Below are positions 24,903-36,970 of a stretch of DNA of 64,000 nucleotides, one piece after another (positions within the stretch are counted from its first letter, which is position 1; each line of letters opens with the position of its first letter). Source of the DNA: Henckelia pumila (lineage: Eukaryota > Streptophyta > Magnoliopsida > Lamiales > Gesneriaceae); the NCBI RefSeq assembly GCF_033568475.1, contig NC_133120.1, positions 96,738,151 to 96,802,150 on the forward strand, read 5' to 3'. The notes below the pieces were generated by a model, which saw nothing but the letters and a program-made list of their open reading frames with translations, was not told where the DNA came from and ran no database searches. The translations under genes were made by a program, and so were the position numbers.

Positions 24903-26936
24903 GTCGAATATTTTAGTTAATATAGTTTGACATGATATATTGATAGATTACGAGATTATGATAAAAACATGACTTGAGAATTAAAATTTCAAAAGATGAA
25001 AGGCTAGGTCAAAGACATATTTACCGTAAGACCTGGAGAGGCTACGACCCCCACGGAAATTTTTGAAAACTTTATTACTATATGATTTTTTTTGTCTTAG
25101 TATATATATTATTCGCCCTCAAAAAATTGAATATGGTTTATTTTGTCTAAGGGTTGGTTTTTTCTTAACTTTTGTCAGATCGAGGTTTGGGTCTACTTAC
25201 TCACTCAACATATTTTATTTAAAACTCTATTGTCATGTTTTAATTTATTTATCACTTGCTTAGCATTTTTTTATTTTAAAAAATTGAATATGGTTTATTT
25301 ATCGCTCCATTAGCACCTTTTTGTTTGAAACATTTCGATAAAGGAAAGCCGAAAATAGCACATGATCATTTGTTGAGGACGTGGGAGACAAGGTCTGGTG
25401 TCGTCTGAACCTAAAAATAAAGAGCGGAGGAAGGAGTCGAAGTAAAACTCGTTTGTTTTGTTTTGTTTTTTTGTTTTGCTTTGTTTTGTTTTTGTTTTTA
25501 TTGAGATGAAGATGGTTATAATTGGATTTCAACATAGATATCCAGTTTCAAATTTAGAACTTTTGTGTCCGCTGAGTTATACGTGCAAAAAATTTTGCTT
25601 CAACAATACTTGAATTTGATGAGTGGAGTCAACCTACTAATTTATTTTAAAAAATAGATTTCATCCTATATTCTGGGATAAAACCAAGTCAACGAAAAAT
25701 GGCACCAATATTTATATAATTTCCTCCATTTTTATTAAAAAAATTAATACTTTTTACTTTATATATGAACGATTCGTCTCACTGATTACTTATTCGACTC
25801 GTCCCACTATTAGTCATTCTCATATTAAATATACTAACGTCTTTGCACACGTATTATTATTTATATTTTAAAATATTATATTTTTTGAGATGAAAAATTT
25901 ATTGGATAAAACTTGATTTTTATTTTAAAATAAAAAATAAATCAACCAAGTTGTTAAAAAATTAATTGATAATATATAAAAATAATGATATTTAATAAAT
26001 ATATATTTGGATTAATGGAAGTTAATAAGGGTAAATATGAAAATTCATATAAATATATCAAAAGTAATTGTTATAATACCCTTTTATTTTATTATATAGT
26101 AATAAATAATAATAGATTAGAGTCTTGTACAAAAATATCATTTCAATATTTATATAATTTCGGTCTTTGTGATTCATGTTATTCCCGCTTTATTATTTTC
26201 TCAGGTTGTGTTTACTTAATGAAATTAATTATATATAGATAAATAATACTAAGACTATTAAACTAATTTTATAGGATGTTGAATAATGATGCATAAACAA
26301 TCATATGTTTATTTTAATGGATCAATTTTGTGTTGATACTATGATTAAATGACGAGTTACAATTTTGCCATTTGTGTATAATATATAATCTTATTTTTAG
26401 TTTTTATTTGTAAAATTGGGATTGTGATTTTTATTTAAAAATGTAAATTATTATTAATTCACATGTAAATTATTTTAATTGACCAAAATTATTGAGTATA
26501 AATATTATTTATTTTTTTAAAAAAATTAATAAATTAATTAAAAAAAAATTCCCCATGAATAAGGATAAATTCTAATGAATGTATTAATCATATATTAAAT
26601 TATTAGAATTTTTTCATGTTTTATAATTTTTAAATGGATCTTTCGTATATTTAAATTAAATGAAATGTATTAATATATCTTAAAGTATTTGAAATTTATA
26701 TACATGTTATATAATTTTTTAAAATGAGATTTTTATATATTATTTTTTTGGAAAGTAAATTAAGGATATTAGTGTAATTTTTTTCAATTAGAAACATAAT
26801 GATTATTTATCACACCATTTATTTGTGATAAATAATCAAGGTTTAAAGTTTAAATTAGGTAATTATGAATGAGCTTTATGAGTTAATACGGGCCCTCAAA
26901 AGCAAGTAAACATGTGATTGCTTGAGATTATTAATA
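24706..26936. other. Gene-free AT-rich region with duplicated segment
   Basis: No gene recognised. Two diverged copies of a segment of about 140 bp lie at 24724-24865 and 25029-25163; both contain GAGGCTAC then CCCCCAC and TTTATTACTATATGATTTTT. A run of 29 T lies at 24868-24896, and TTTTG-rich low complexity at about 25449-25500. A perfect 14-bp inverted repeat with a 9-base spacer lies at 26801-26837. Much of the region looks like decayed repeat DNA. Confidence 0.5.
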
Positions 26937-27175
26937 TCTATACTATATTATAATAGTTAAGACCCCTATAAAAACTGTTTTTGATATGGTGTGAGGACAC
27001 CAAAATTTCTTTCCAGTTTTGCCCCTTGATTGCAGACAAATTTTCACATTGCATCAGTTTCTCCTATTTTATCTTCAATTGAAAATCTAACTGCCCACCC
27101 ACATGTATTTTCGGAACACAAAATTTTAATATCATACATTATATTTCACACGCAACGCGTGTGCTCCGTAACTAG
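26937..27175 (+). mobile_element. Small non-autonomous Helitron
   Basis: The 5' end is TCTATACTATATTATAATAG, the form seen in many plant Helitrons. The 3' end has a perfect 7-bp GC-rich hairpin (CACACGC, loop AAC, GCGTGTG) at 27148-27164, followed 7 bases later by the terminal CTAG. The element sits between A (26936) and T (27176), the AT host dinucleotide Helitrons use, and has no target duplication or inverted repeats. At 239 bp it encodes nothing and must depend on a Rep-helicase elsewhere. Confidence 0.8.
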
Positions 27176-27237
27176 TAATATATTATATACGCAACCTCAG
27201 TATAATGAGAACGGATATCATTTGGTTGTTCAGATCA

Positions 27238-27824
27238 CTGTTCTCAGAACCGGACTGGCTGGTTCGACCGAAAACCGGTCCGGAACTTCACCGAAAATCG
27301 GAAAACCGGTCCAACCGATCAGAACCGGTCAAAACCGGTCAAGAAACGGTTGGATCGGTCAAGAACCGGAAAACCGGTTCAACCGGTTGAATCGGTTTTT
27401 CGAATTTTTTTTATTTTTTATTTTTTATTTTTGAAATTTTAATTTTTTTATTTTTGAAATTTGAAATTTAATATTTTTTATATATAATACATGATTTTTT
27501 GGAATTTTTACTTTATCAAAAAAATATTTTAATAATTATTGGTTTTTTTAAAATTAAATAATTTTTTATTTAAATAATTTAGAACTATAATTGATATTTT
27601 GAATATATTTACACATTTATTTAGCTTTCATATTATGATAAATATATATATATATATTTGTCTATTTATATATATTTTTTAGTTTTTAAAATTCAAAATA
27701 AATTATTTATTATGTTATATTATATAAACGGTTTCCGGTCCGATCGTCTGGTTAAAACGGTCCGACCAGTTGGACCGTTTTTTTAGATAGACCGGTTCAA
27801 TTATCAGTCCGGTTATGAAAACAT
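27238..27824. mobile_element. CCGGTT-rich TIR element, copy 1
   Basis: About 587 bp with inverted ends: CTGTTCTCAGAACCGGACT at the left and, on the opposite strand, ATGTTTTCATAACCGGACT at the right. Both flanks are packed with AACCGGTT words on both strands, and the middle is extremely AT-rich. It encodes no credible protein. A second copy is at 44133-44694. No target duplication was clear, so the superfamily is not assigned. Confidence 0.65.
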
Positions 27825-30334
27825 GGTCAACCGAATAATTATATCGCGGGTCATCAGGATCCATTCAATCAATTCTAAATTACTAATGGAATCGTGTCAA
27901 ATTTAGCCAGCAACATTATCTTTTGCCCGGTCGACATCAAAAGATTAAATATACTACCGCATTAATTCCATTTTTACCCATTATAGAAAATTTAAAATTT
28001 AATTAAAAAGTCATAAACATATGATAATACGTTCTCGAACATTTTTTTTTAAGACCAATACGTTCTCGAACTTAGAATTAGAATAATTAATAAAATTTCA
28101 AATATACAAGTTAGAAAATATCTAAATCATTATCGTTGGTATACTTTTCTTTACCTAACTATTGCATTCCCCCCCCCCCCCCCCCCCCAAAAAAAAAAAC
28201 TTTCAATTTAAGAGGCCCTCTTCTTGCTAAAATCCATACAAAAACTTCCTAAGGTATTAGGTATCGATTGACAATTTAATGTGTACATTTTACACAAGTA
28301 TTTTTCTAAACGAAAGATAAATAGATAACACCATAATCAACTAATCAAACTTTTCTCTTGACAAAAAAATTCCACGTACAAATTAAGTAATTTCTAGTCA
28401 TTTTCATGAAGGAAAACAAGTTAATTTTTTGGAAGTTCATATTGGGACTAAACAACAATAAGCGCGTAGAAATTAACTGCTTAATATATTCACACATCAC
28501 TTTTAAAACAAAAAATATATATATATATATATGTGTCTATTTACATGACCACCACTTAGATGACATTCACACATTGAATGTGATGATGCATATCAAATTG
28601 TACATCCAAATATCCAATAGATGAGTGTCACATCTATGGTTCATACATATAAACGCGATATGTGTACAATAAATCAAAATTATATACATATGTGATATTG
28701 AAAAACAATGACTTTGAAATTATACATACTACATACACACGAAAACATGCCAAGTAATTCGACGAGAAACCAATTTTCACTCAATTGTTGAATTTGTTCG
28801 TGCTTAGATGCCTTTTCAAATAACTTTGTTTATTATAAGAAAATACTTGTTATTACTCCAACAAAGTTGTCTATAAGATTTAGGTAATTTGTTTATTTTC
28901 ATTCAAGTTAATTACTAGATTCGTAGGAGTATTAACTGCTAGATTTGTAGCGAGTTTGCTTTTTTTATACGATATTTACTTAATATTCTGACAAATTTGC
29001 ATGTAGCCCCATATAAAAATCCAAAAGAACACATAACTCATGTATGAAATGAATGATATTTTAAAATTATATATGTTTATAAAAATCAAACGTTAAACTC
29101 TCACAAAATAAAAAATATTAATTTTTATATAAAAAAATTATGTTTTTTTTTTATATATCGCACGTGACGGTAATTTTCCATAAACACTGGATGACGTGGG
29201 AAAAGTAAAACGTGGTGGAATGAGTCAAACCAATGTTCTTTGGGGTGTTGATTGCAATTTTGAATTGTGGAGGCCGCAATTCTTAAATTAATTTGAGTTT
29301 CGTTTAAGCTGAGATGGCGTAGCCGCGTGTAGTGACGGTCAATTCTCATTTCTCACCACCACAAGAGAGCCAAGATATACGAACACAAACCGCTCGCGCT
29401 AGAAATGACTTTTGACTCTTTCTCGCATAACTTGTTCAGTGTTCTCCTCTACAGCGATCAAAAACACGATTACACACTGTATGGTTGAATTGCTACGAGC
29501 GGTACGCGCACGTTCGTTGGCGCTCGTCGCTCTCCAGGTGGTGTTTTCGGAGTTTTCAGTCTCATTCATCCTTATCAAGCTCTGATCTCTCTGAATAATC
29601 TGTTAGTATATCTATTTGCTGCTGAATTTAATCAATTGTTTAATGTCTCTCGGTTTTTTGCTGCTTGCTGAAATCAAGTTAGGCGAATTGTGTGTGAATC
29701 AAACTCAGGCGATCTCGGTGGAGCTTTGGGATAATAAAATATGTATGATTAGTTTGGTTAGCTTTTCCTCGTATAATATTCTCTAGAGGAGTGTTCATTA
29801 ATCTGGTCTAAATATGATACCGGTTTAATATTATGGTGTAATCTTGTGATTGTAAGAGGTTAGGTGCTGTGTTTGAGGTTCATGTGTTCATCTGAGTGTA
29901 CGCGCGTTGTCTGGGGTGGGACTAGCCAACTGGTGCTGCTGGGACGGTGGGTTATTAGTCAACTGGTGCATTGAAACTCGCTATCGTAAAAATTTCATGT
30001 TTGGAAATTGTGATGCTGAAAGTTTGTAATTATTTGCATGAAGACAATCGAGTTTTGCCAAATTGATTCTAAAACTAGGGATTTCAAAGATGGAGGCTGA
30101 TAGGAGTGAGGCCTTAACATATTTGGGAAATGGAACTTAGATTTTTGAAATTACTATAAATTGCCAGTGGATACAAAATTCCAATTCACAGAATAAATTG
30201 TGCCGCCCTTTCGCGATAGTTGAAATTTCATGGAAAAGGCTAGTGACGACTGATATAAATTTCTTATCTAGGTCTTTGTTATCCAGACACTAGTGTTGGA
30301 GTTGGCATATCAGCATAATAGACCATACAGGGAC
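27825..30334. other. Intergenic DNA, promoter and 5' leader of the kinase gene
   Basis: Up to about 29100 there is no gene, only AT-rich DNA with a C20-A11 homopolymer block at 28169-28199. The interval from about 29300 to 30334 is less AT-rich and probably holds the kinase transcription start and a 5' UTR split by an intron: a plausible acceptor (TTGTTATCCAG) ends at 30286. The leader and intron limits are inference. Confidence 0.45.
29161..29199 (+). promoter_or_regulatory. G-box and second ACGT element upstream of kinase
   Basis: CACGTGAC at 29161-29168 and TGACGTGG at 29192-29199 are ACGT-core elements of the kind bound by plant bZIP and bHLH factors, including ABA-responsive elements. 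They lie about 1.15 kb before the kinase ATG, but probably within a few hundred bases of the transcription start if the 5' UTR intron is real. Function is inferred only from the motifs. Confidence 0.35.
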
Positions 30335-33300
30335 ATGGGCTGTAGCTGCTTTGGTGCCTCAACTTCACACCAGAAGAAACAGAATAAATTCGCTTTTCAG
30401 TCAACGGCAGACCAAGAAGGTTTGTGCTTTATAATTCAATCCACATTCTTTGCAATGTTCACTGTAGAACCACTAATTTCTGAAGCTTCTGCGTCCTAGT
30501 TTTTTATGAAGAACACCCTTCATGCCAGAGGCAGAGGGTATGACTTCATGATTGCTTTAATTTCCACGGATGCTGATGGTCAGTCACAAGTAGCCTCATC
30601 ATATTGGAATTGTTGCTTTGGCATCTTATGGACGATGACTAACTTCTAATTCAAAATTTTCCACCATTTAGATCATGAACTGAAAATTTTGGTTGTGCTG
30701 TTGATAGTTTGGTGAAGTTAGATGAAGAGGTTGCAAGTTTGGAATGATAGATGAAAAAGGAGGATTCACATCGAGGACCTTATTTAATGATGTGATCTGA
30801 TGTGAATATTTTGAATTTTAGTGGGATTAATCGTGTTTTGTGGCTAAGGCTATCGTAGGCAGTCAGTTCAGTGACGAACCACCAATAAGTACTTCAAAAT
30901 ATCACCGATGTAACAAGTTGTGAGCTTTACATCCCTGAACCAATTGCTCATTCATTATGATATGCCCAATGGTCTTTGCTACCAAAATTTAAACGCTTGA
31001 TCAAAATAACTCTCATGAGATGAACCTCATTCCCTGTTGTCATTTGTGTCCCTTGCTGTTACAGATACGTAAATGTTTGAAGTGCAAGGAAATAAGTCTT
31101 AGTGTTTAACATGATCTTAACCTAATTCTACCACACAAAGTAGGTAACATTGCCACGGGAAACATGAGTATGAGCTTGCATGTGTAACACGCACGTTGAA
31201 CTATCTGTAACTTGCATCTATAACATATTTGTGATCTGGACAAGTCTTTTGATGTGCACACATCAATATTAATTTAGGAAACATGTAGGGGCACCGGAAA
31301 TATAATCATGCGGTTGGCCATAGTGCTCATTTCCATTCAGTATTTTCTTATGATGGCCCAGAAATTATTGCTTCGTATATATTTTTTCCTTAGATTGATT
31401 CTATCGTATCTGTCTAGGGCCCCAAATTTCTAAGACGAAGAACTTCTCATACAATGAATTAAGAGAAGCAACAGACAATTTCCAAAACAGCAACAAAATA
31501 GGACGAGGAGGTTTTGGGACAGTGTACAAGGTATTAACTCAATGGTCCATAGTTTCTATTCATCATGTCTTAACGAGATAACTTTTAAAGTTAAATATTA
31601 CCCGGCAGGATTTCAACTTTCAGCCAGTTTGCAATCTGATTTTCACCAACCTTTGCTGTTATTGAGATATAGCATGCATTGAAGCTCTAAATAATTTCTT
31701 ACCGTTGAATGTCTTTCTAATTTATATACCAGAAGGATGTTTATAAGCAAATGAATATGTATAGAGGAAATCAAAATTCTCCAGGCTGGTCTTTTACTTG
31801 ATCGTCTGCATTGGAGGCAGAGAAAATTGCTTCAACCAGTACTAATTTGTTTAATGGTCTCATATTTATGAACTATTAAGTCGATGGGACATTGAATGCT
31901 CAACTGTGATTCCTGCATTATTATTTTTTTGGTATTAATCCTACTGCAATCTCACAGGGAACTCTAAAAAATGGAAATAAAGTTGCTGTGAAGACACTTT
32001 CTGCCGGGTCAAAGCAAGGAGCGCGTGAGTTTTTAACTGAAATTGACACTATATCCAATGTTAAACACCCAAACCTAGTTGAGTTAGTTGGGTGCTGCGT
32101 TAATGGTACCAACCACATTTTGGTGTATGAATATTTAGAGAATAAGAGCATCGATCGAGCATTGTTAGGTAATTTGATACAGTCTTTTGCCATTTGAATC
32201 TATTTAAAATATTCCCACAATATCCAATGTAGATTAAACATAATATTGCCTATATTTCAGGTATGAACAGGTCTGTTAATCTGAATTGGGAAAAGAGGTC
32301 TAATATATGCTTGGGAACTGCTCGTGGACTTGCATATCTTCATGAAGAACTTTTACCTCACATTGTGCACAGAGATATCAAAGCTAGTAATATACTTCTG
32401 GACAAGGACTTCCAACCTAAAATTGGAGACTTTGGATTAGCTAAACTTTTTCCTGAAGATATCACCCACATCAGCACAAAAATAGCAGGAACAACGTATG
32501 TCTTCTTTTCCTCTTTGACACTACACCACAACACATGGTGGCATTGGAATCCTGACATCTAATTTGAAGTTGTATTTATTGAAACATTGAAAGTTATTGT
32601 CCTAATTGGTACCTTGGGTTTGTTCTAAGCAGCGGCTACCTGGCGCCTGAATATGCATTAGGTGGCCCGTTAACTATGAAGGCCGATGTGTACAGCTTTG
32701 GGGTTCTAACTCTTGAAGTTGTAAGTGGCAAGAGCAGTGGAAACACCAATCATGGAGGAATGCAGAAATTGCTTGTCGAATGGGTGAGGAATATTTGGTT
32801 GTACTTTTTGGTATCACCTTTGGGTATCAATTATACTCTGATAACTGAATAGGAAAAATGAGTTTAAGTCATTTACCTTTCGTCTACACAGTATTTCCTC
32901 GCACAAGTTAGATAAAATGGACTAGTATCTAGGTAGTAAACTTCATTTTTTGCTCTAGAATTGCTTATTTTTTTCCCCCAAGTTGTGTCCTTCCAAGCCA
33001 TTACGTTAATTTGGGTTATTTTTATTGTTTGTGCCTATACTATAATCCCTTCTCATATCCGTATCGGTTGCTTCACAGGCGTGGGAGCTTCACGAAGAAG
33101 GTAAACTGTTGGATCTCGTTGACCCAGAATTGGAAGCATTTCCAGAGGACCAGGTTCTTAGGTACATGAAAGTGGCCCTTTTCTGCACCCAAGCAAATGC
33201 TAGCAGGAGGCCCCTAATGAGCCAGGTCATTGAAATGCTCACTAAAAATGTACGTCTTAACGAAAAGCAACTCACGCCTCCCGGTTTCTTTGAAACCTCA

Positions 33301-33405
33301 GGTAGGCTAAGTGGCACAATGTTTAAGAATAAGTCCTCGGAAGCTTCATCTAGCTATCAAATGAGTACTTTTCCCGTTACAATTACTCAGGTGACCCCAA
33401 GATAA
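30335..33405 (+). CDS. Receptor-like cytoplasmic Ser/Thr kinase (At3g09010/CRPK1 type)
   Basis: Six coding exons, plus strand: 30335-30419, 31418-31530, 31958-32168, 32261-32495, 32633-32783 and 33079-33405. They total 1122 nt (373 residues plus TAA) and all phases close. It has no signal peptide or transmembrane segment. The N-terminus MGCSCFG offers Gly2 for myristoylation and Cys3/Cys5 for palmitoylation, so it is probably plasma-membrane anchored. The kinase domain runs from about residue 50 to 325: glycine loop [11 protein letters not shown] (57-67), Lys78 in [12 protein letters not shown] (173-180), DFG (193-195) and [12 protein letters not shown]. It is an RD kinase with all catalytic residues. 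[14 protein letters not shown] before the domain is typical of the group that includes At3g09010, At1g16670 (CRPK1, cold signalling) and their relatives. The exact orthologue and substrate are not determined. It is convergent with the hydrolase cluster. Confidence 0.92.
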
Positions 33406-34522
33406 CGGCTGAATTTTCGTAAATATCCCTTTTCATTATTTTGCAAGAGCAGCTAGGATCCCAAGTTAAAAAAAAACCAGTTGCTCGCCTATTGGGTTTG
33501 TTGGTTGGTCACACCTTTGGATTTATTTGATGGAGTAAGAGGCATAGAATATTGGGAGAGAACGTTTCAACAACCAAAAATGGGTATGATATTGTGTTGA
33601 TAGGACTACACGAGTTTAAATTACAATTTACAACTTACAAGGCTGTTTTTTTTTTCCCATTCTTTTCCTGGTATAAGAATTCATTACACAGTGTCAACTT
33701 ATGATCTTCCGGAGTTTATTGTTTTTAAGTAGTTTTCAGTGATATGTACCAAACAAATCATGCACCCATTGTAGAAGCTAGGTTTTTCTGAATGATGAGG
33801 ACGAAATAAGGACTCTGATTAGTGATTGGTAGTATGTTAAAACAGCTATTTAAGCAATCGAATAAAAATAAGAACCCTTTTCAAGTTTTAAGAATATGTG
33901 AAGATAACAAATCAAATAGAACGTAGTTGAAATGGTGGTAATTTTGAATGTAAATCCAATTTACATGTGGAATAGATGATTACAATTTTCCTTCTAGTGT
34001 CACGATTGCTATAGAGGAATATATATATGGAATGGAATGGTCTTTTTATTTATTTATTTTTTATGACGTGAGAACTTGCAATCACTTCTTTTTCGGTGCG
34101 CCCCCGGACTAACGTAATAACCTGCAAACTACGTTAGTCAGGTAAACTGCACTAGACTAGCCTTATGCGACTGCATGACTAAATTTTACAATGAATATTA
34201 AGATAATAAAGCCTACTTCCATGGGAATGTTTATCCTAAAAATTATGGAATCGATTTGAGTGAAGAAGTCTCAAGTTCAACTATTTTAGCCACTTTTTAT
34301 TGTCATTTGTCATGAAAATCCTATCCAAACACTCGAGCCCCCAACTTATCGTGAAATTCCGTATTCCTAAATCAAATAGTGCACTTGTACATGTAACGTG
34401 TGATTGAGTCTCACATGTTTATTCTGAAACAAATAGGAAACACCAATTATTCCACACACAACTACAATACTGGTACTGCCAAGTCTTCCTCAACACCATT
34501 AACCCGAATACAAGATTGGTAA
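33406..34522. other. Convergent 3' intergenic region
   Basis: Lies between the kinase stop and the stop of the first hydrolase. The left part should hold the kinase 3' UTR. From about 34250 the sequence is duplicated at about 37312-37587 behind the second hydrolase. No gene recognised. Confidence 0.5.
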
Positions 34523-36272
34523 TTATACATGGCTTTTGAGGAAGTTGACGATAAGTTCGTTCACTTCGTCAGGGGATTGCTCTTGAACAAAATGAGTTCC
34601 TTCAGGCAAGTACACTATTTCCAGCCTCGGAACGAACGTTTTCACCATTCCACTCTTTATGTAGTCACCTATTCCTGGAAATTCAAAGACATAGTCCTTC
34701 TCCCCCATTATCAGCAGAGCCGGGACTTCAACATTCGGATCTGGTATATCAAGCTGCAAACCAGATGACCTACAATGGCACGTACGATGATGAGCCATTA
34801 CCGGACTGAACCAGATCAATGGATATATACTGTCTTAATCCTGTAATTGCCAATGTATCAATTCCATTACGAGATTTCTTGTCAAATTCACTCATTATGG
34901 ATTCAAATTCTACCACTTCTTGTTTAAGCTAACAACCACTTCTTGTTTAAGCTAACAACCACTTCTAGTTTATATTTCACATTTGCACATCCACAAAGGT
35001 ATCGCAAGTCTTACATGGCATAAACAAATCTTCTCAACGGTTCTTGTGTTAACAGTAGAAAATTTGCCTGCATGATAATAGTAAAGATGGATTTACCTGT
35101 AAGGAACCTGCAATGCAGTTCTGAAACCCGATTTCTCATACAATTCTCCATAAACTTCAAGATCTTCCTCACTAAACCAATGAGGCAGAGGATCCGATGG
35201 CTCCACCAAGTCCATGATCTCCTGGTTTTCACCGGCTGTCGGAATTTCACTCTTGGAAAAGAGGATATACACATTCCTAACCACCGTTTTCGCATCCAGT
35301 CGACCAAAATCAGCTTCGGCACGCCCAGGTTCCTGCGAGAAATCAGAAAAGATAACGTTAAGATAAAGTTGGCCAAAACCATATATGTTGAAAAGAATAG
35401 GTTGAAAACCCCTTCAGATTCTAAAAAATGAAGCTTACACCCTCATATCACACTTGTATGTAAAGCTAGATGGCCTTAGAGAACTATATTTGAACACCAA
35501 TTACGTGGATCCGAAAACTCCCTTTCTCCTACCATAAGAATACTTATGATTATGAGTTTTAAATTTCATCTAGAACTCCATATACAAGTAATCAAAATAC
35601 TTGTTTTAGATGGGAGTTTTCAGCCTTAATCTTGTTTCTCATATATAATGCAATCAATCCTGTAAGAAACGTCAAAATTTTGATTCCCGAAGTTAGAAGT
35701 CTGGCATATATATATCAATAAAAGTATTAAACAACCTGCCATCTTAAAATATAACATCCCACAGGTAGAGCCTGGAAATATGTTGGGGGCCGCGGCAGCG
35801 TAAACGGCGCGCCCAAGGTCACAAACCCAGAAACCCTTTCTCGGTGGAGTAGGTAAAAGAGTGATACCACGGAAACTCCAAAATCTTTACCAATCAGAAA
35901 CACCTGACATGATCAATTGAATACAACAAATTCAGACAACAATTTCCTAAAGTTGAAACCTGATCATGTGTCACTACATCGTACCTTGGAGATCGCAAGG
36001 GCATCCAGAAGGGCAAGGAGGTCGGCCAAAAGGTCCAAGAAAGTGGCCTTTTCGGGTTCCGGCGGCGGGTCGGACAACCCGTATCCTCTGTAATCGAAAG
36101 AAACGGCTCGGAACCCAGCCCTGGCGACGGCGATCATCTGGTGGCGCCACGAGTACCATATTTCAGGAAACCCGTGCAAGAAAACCACGGCCGGGGAGGA
36201 AGAGCTCCCGATTTCCGCCACGTGGAGCTTCAGCCCATTGACTAGTACTTGCTCGTGCTTTATTTCTTCCAT
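34523..36272 (-). CDS. Epoxide-hydrolase-type alpha/beta hydrolase, copy 1
   Basis: Soluble epoxide-hydrolase-like enzyme of the alpha/beta hydrolase fold; such enzymes open epoxides (fatty acid epoxides among them) to diols by an Asp ester intermediate. Four exons, minus strand: 35985-36272, 35736-35903, 35097-35332 and 34523-34769. They total 939 nt (312 residues plus stop), with closed phases. All expected catalytic positions are present: HGFPE oxyanion motif (33-37), nucleophile Asp103 in GKDFG, lid tyrosines Tyr147 (CYILRWQ) and Tyr230 (VPYR), Asp256 (MGEKD) and His290 (GTHF). The nucleophile context is K-D-F-G rather than the H-D-W-G of the best-known plant enzymes; this looks like a subfamily trait, since all three copies share it. 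It is cytosolic by absence of a targeting signal. Exon 2 reads LPVGCY where copies 2 and 3 have LPEGFY. Substrate unknown. Confidence 0.93.
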
Positions 36273-36399
36273 TATTATCGCCTATACATGCAGTGGCAGG
36301 TTTAAATAGTATTATGTGAACAGAGGAAAACTTGAGTAGTTTGGAACTTGGAGCCGTCAGCTGAAAGAAATTGTGGACGCTGAGGCGACTTTTTATTAA

Positions 36400-36405
36400 C
36401 ACGTG
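36400..36405 (-). promoter_or_regulatory. Conserved G-box upstream of hydrolase copy 1
   Basis: CACGTG lies 128 bp before the copy 1 ATG within TTTTTATTAACACGTGC. The same 17-base string occurs upstream of copy 2. Conservation between the copies may simply reflect recent duplication, so a bHLH/bZIP site is only a candidate. Confidence 0.35.
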
Positions 36406-36647
36406 CATGCCGAGTCAATGCTAAGTTATATTGATTTTAAGTTTGATTTTTAATTATTTTTTTCATTTTATAGATAGTTTATTAATTATCATAATAACTA
36501 ATTAGTGGCAACGGTAAGTTGAGAAAAACGTGGTTAAAACCAGTAATTGGTGGATCAAATTAATAATATTTAATATTTAAAGTAGGATGTTTTAATTAAA
36601 TAAGTTATCTTGATTAATGATCAATTATCAATTAGAAGAGCAAATAA

Positions 36648-36970
36648 CCGAAAATTTATGAACAATATTTATCCGAAAATTTATAAACAATATTGATTTT
36701 TGATGGTTTAATGATTAATGATTTTTTTATGTTATAAATAACTGAAAATTTATAAAAAATATTTAACTAAAAATTTATAAACAATATTGATTTTTTATGA
36801 TTTAATGATTAATGATCTTTGATGTTATAAATAACTGAAAATTTATAAACAATATTTAACCGAGAATTTATAAACAATATAGATTTTTGATGTTTTAATG
36901 ACCTGAAAATTTATAAACAATATTTAACCGAGAATTTATAAACAATATAGATTTTTGATGTTTTAATGAC
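36648..36970. repeat. AT-rich minisatellite with 68-bp units
   Basis: Repeated blocks of GAAAATTTATAAACAATAT followed by GATTTTTGATG-type words. The last two units, 36835-36902 and 36903-36970, are identical 68-bp copies by eye, while upstream units are more diverged. Non-coding. Confidence 0.85.

Noticed and set aside
27030-27434. Plus-strand open frame across the Helitron and the CCGGTT-rich element
   Set aside because: It spans the borders of two unrelated non-coding elements and contains only repeat-derived peptides.
34529-35431. Plus-strand open frames opposite hydrolase copy 1 (and similar ones opposite copies 2 and 3)
   Set aside because: They are antisense shadows of the hydrolase exons and recur only because the exons are duplicated.
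36648-36970. Possible CRISPR-like array
   Set aside because: Repeats are contiguous with no unique spacers, in a plant nuclear context; it is a minisatellite. The same holds for 39707-39866.
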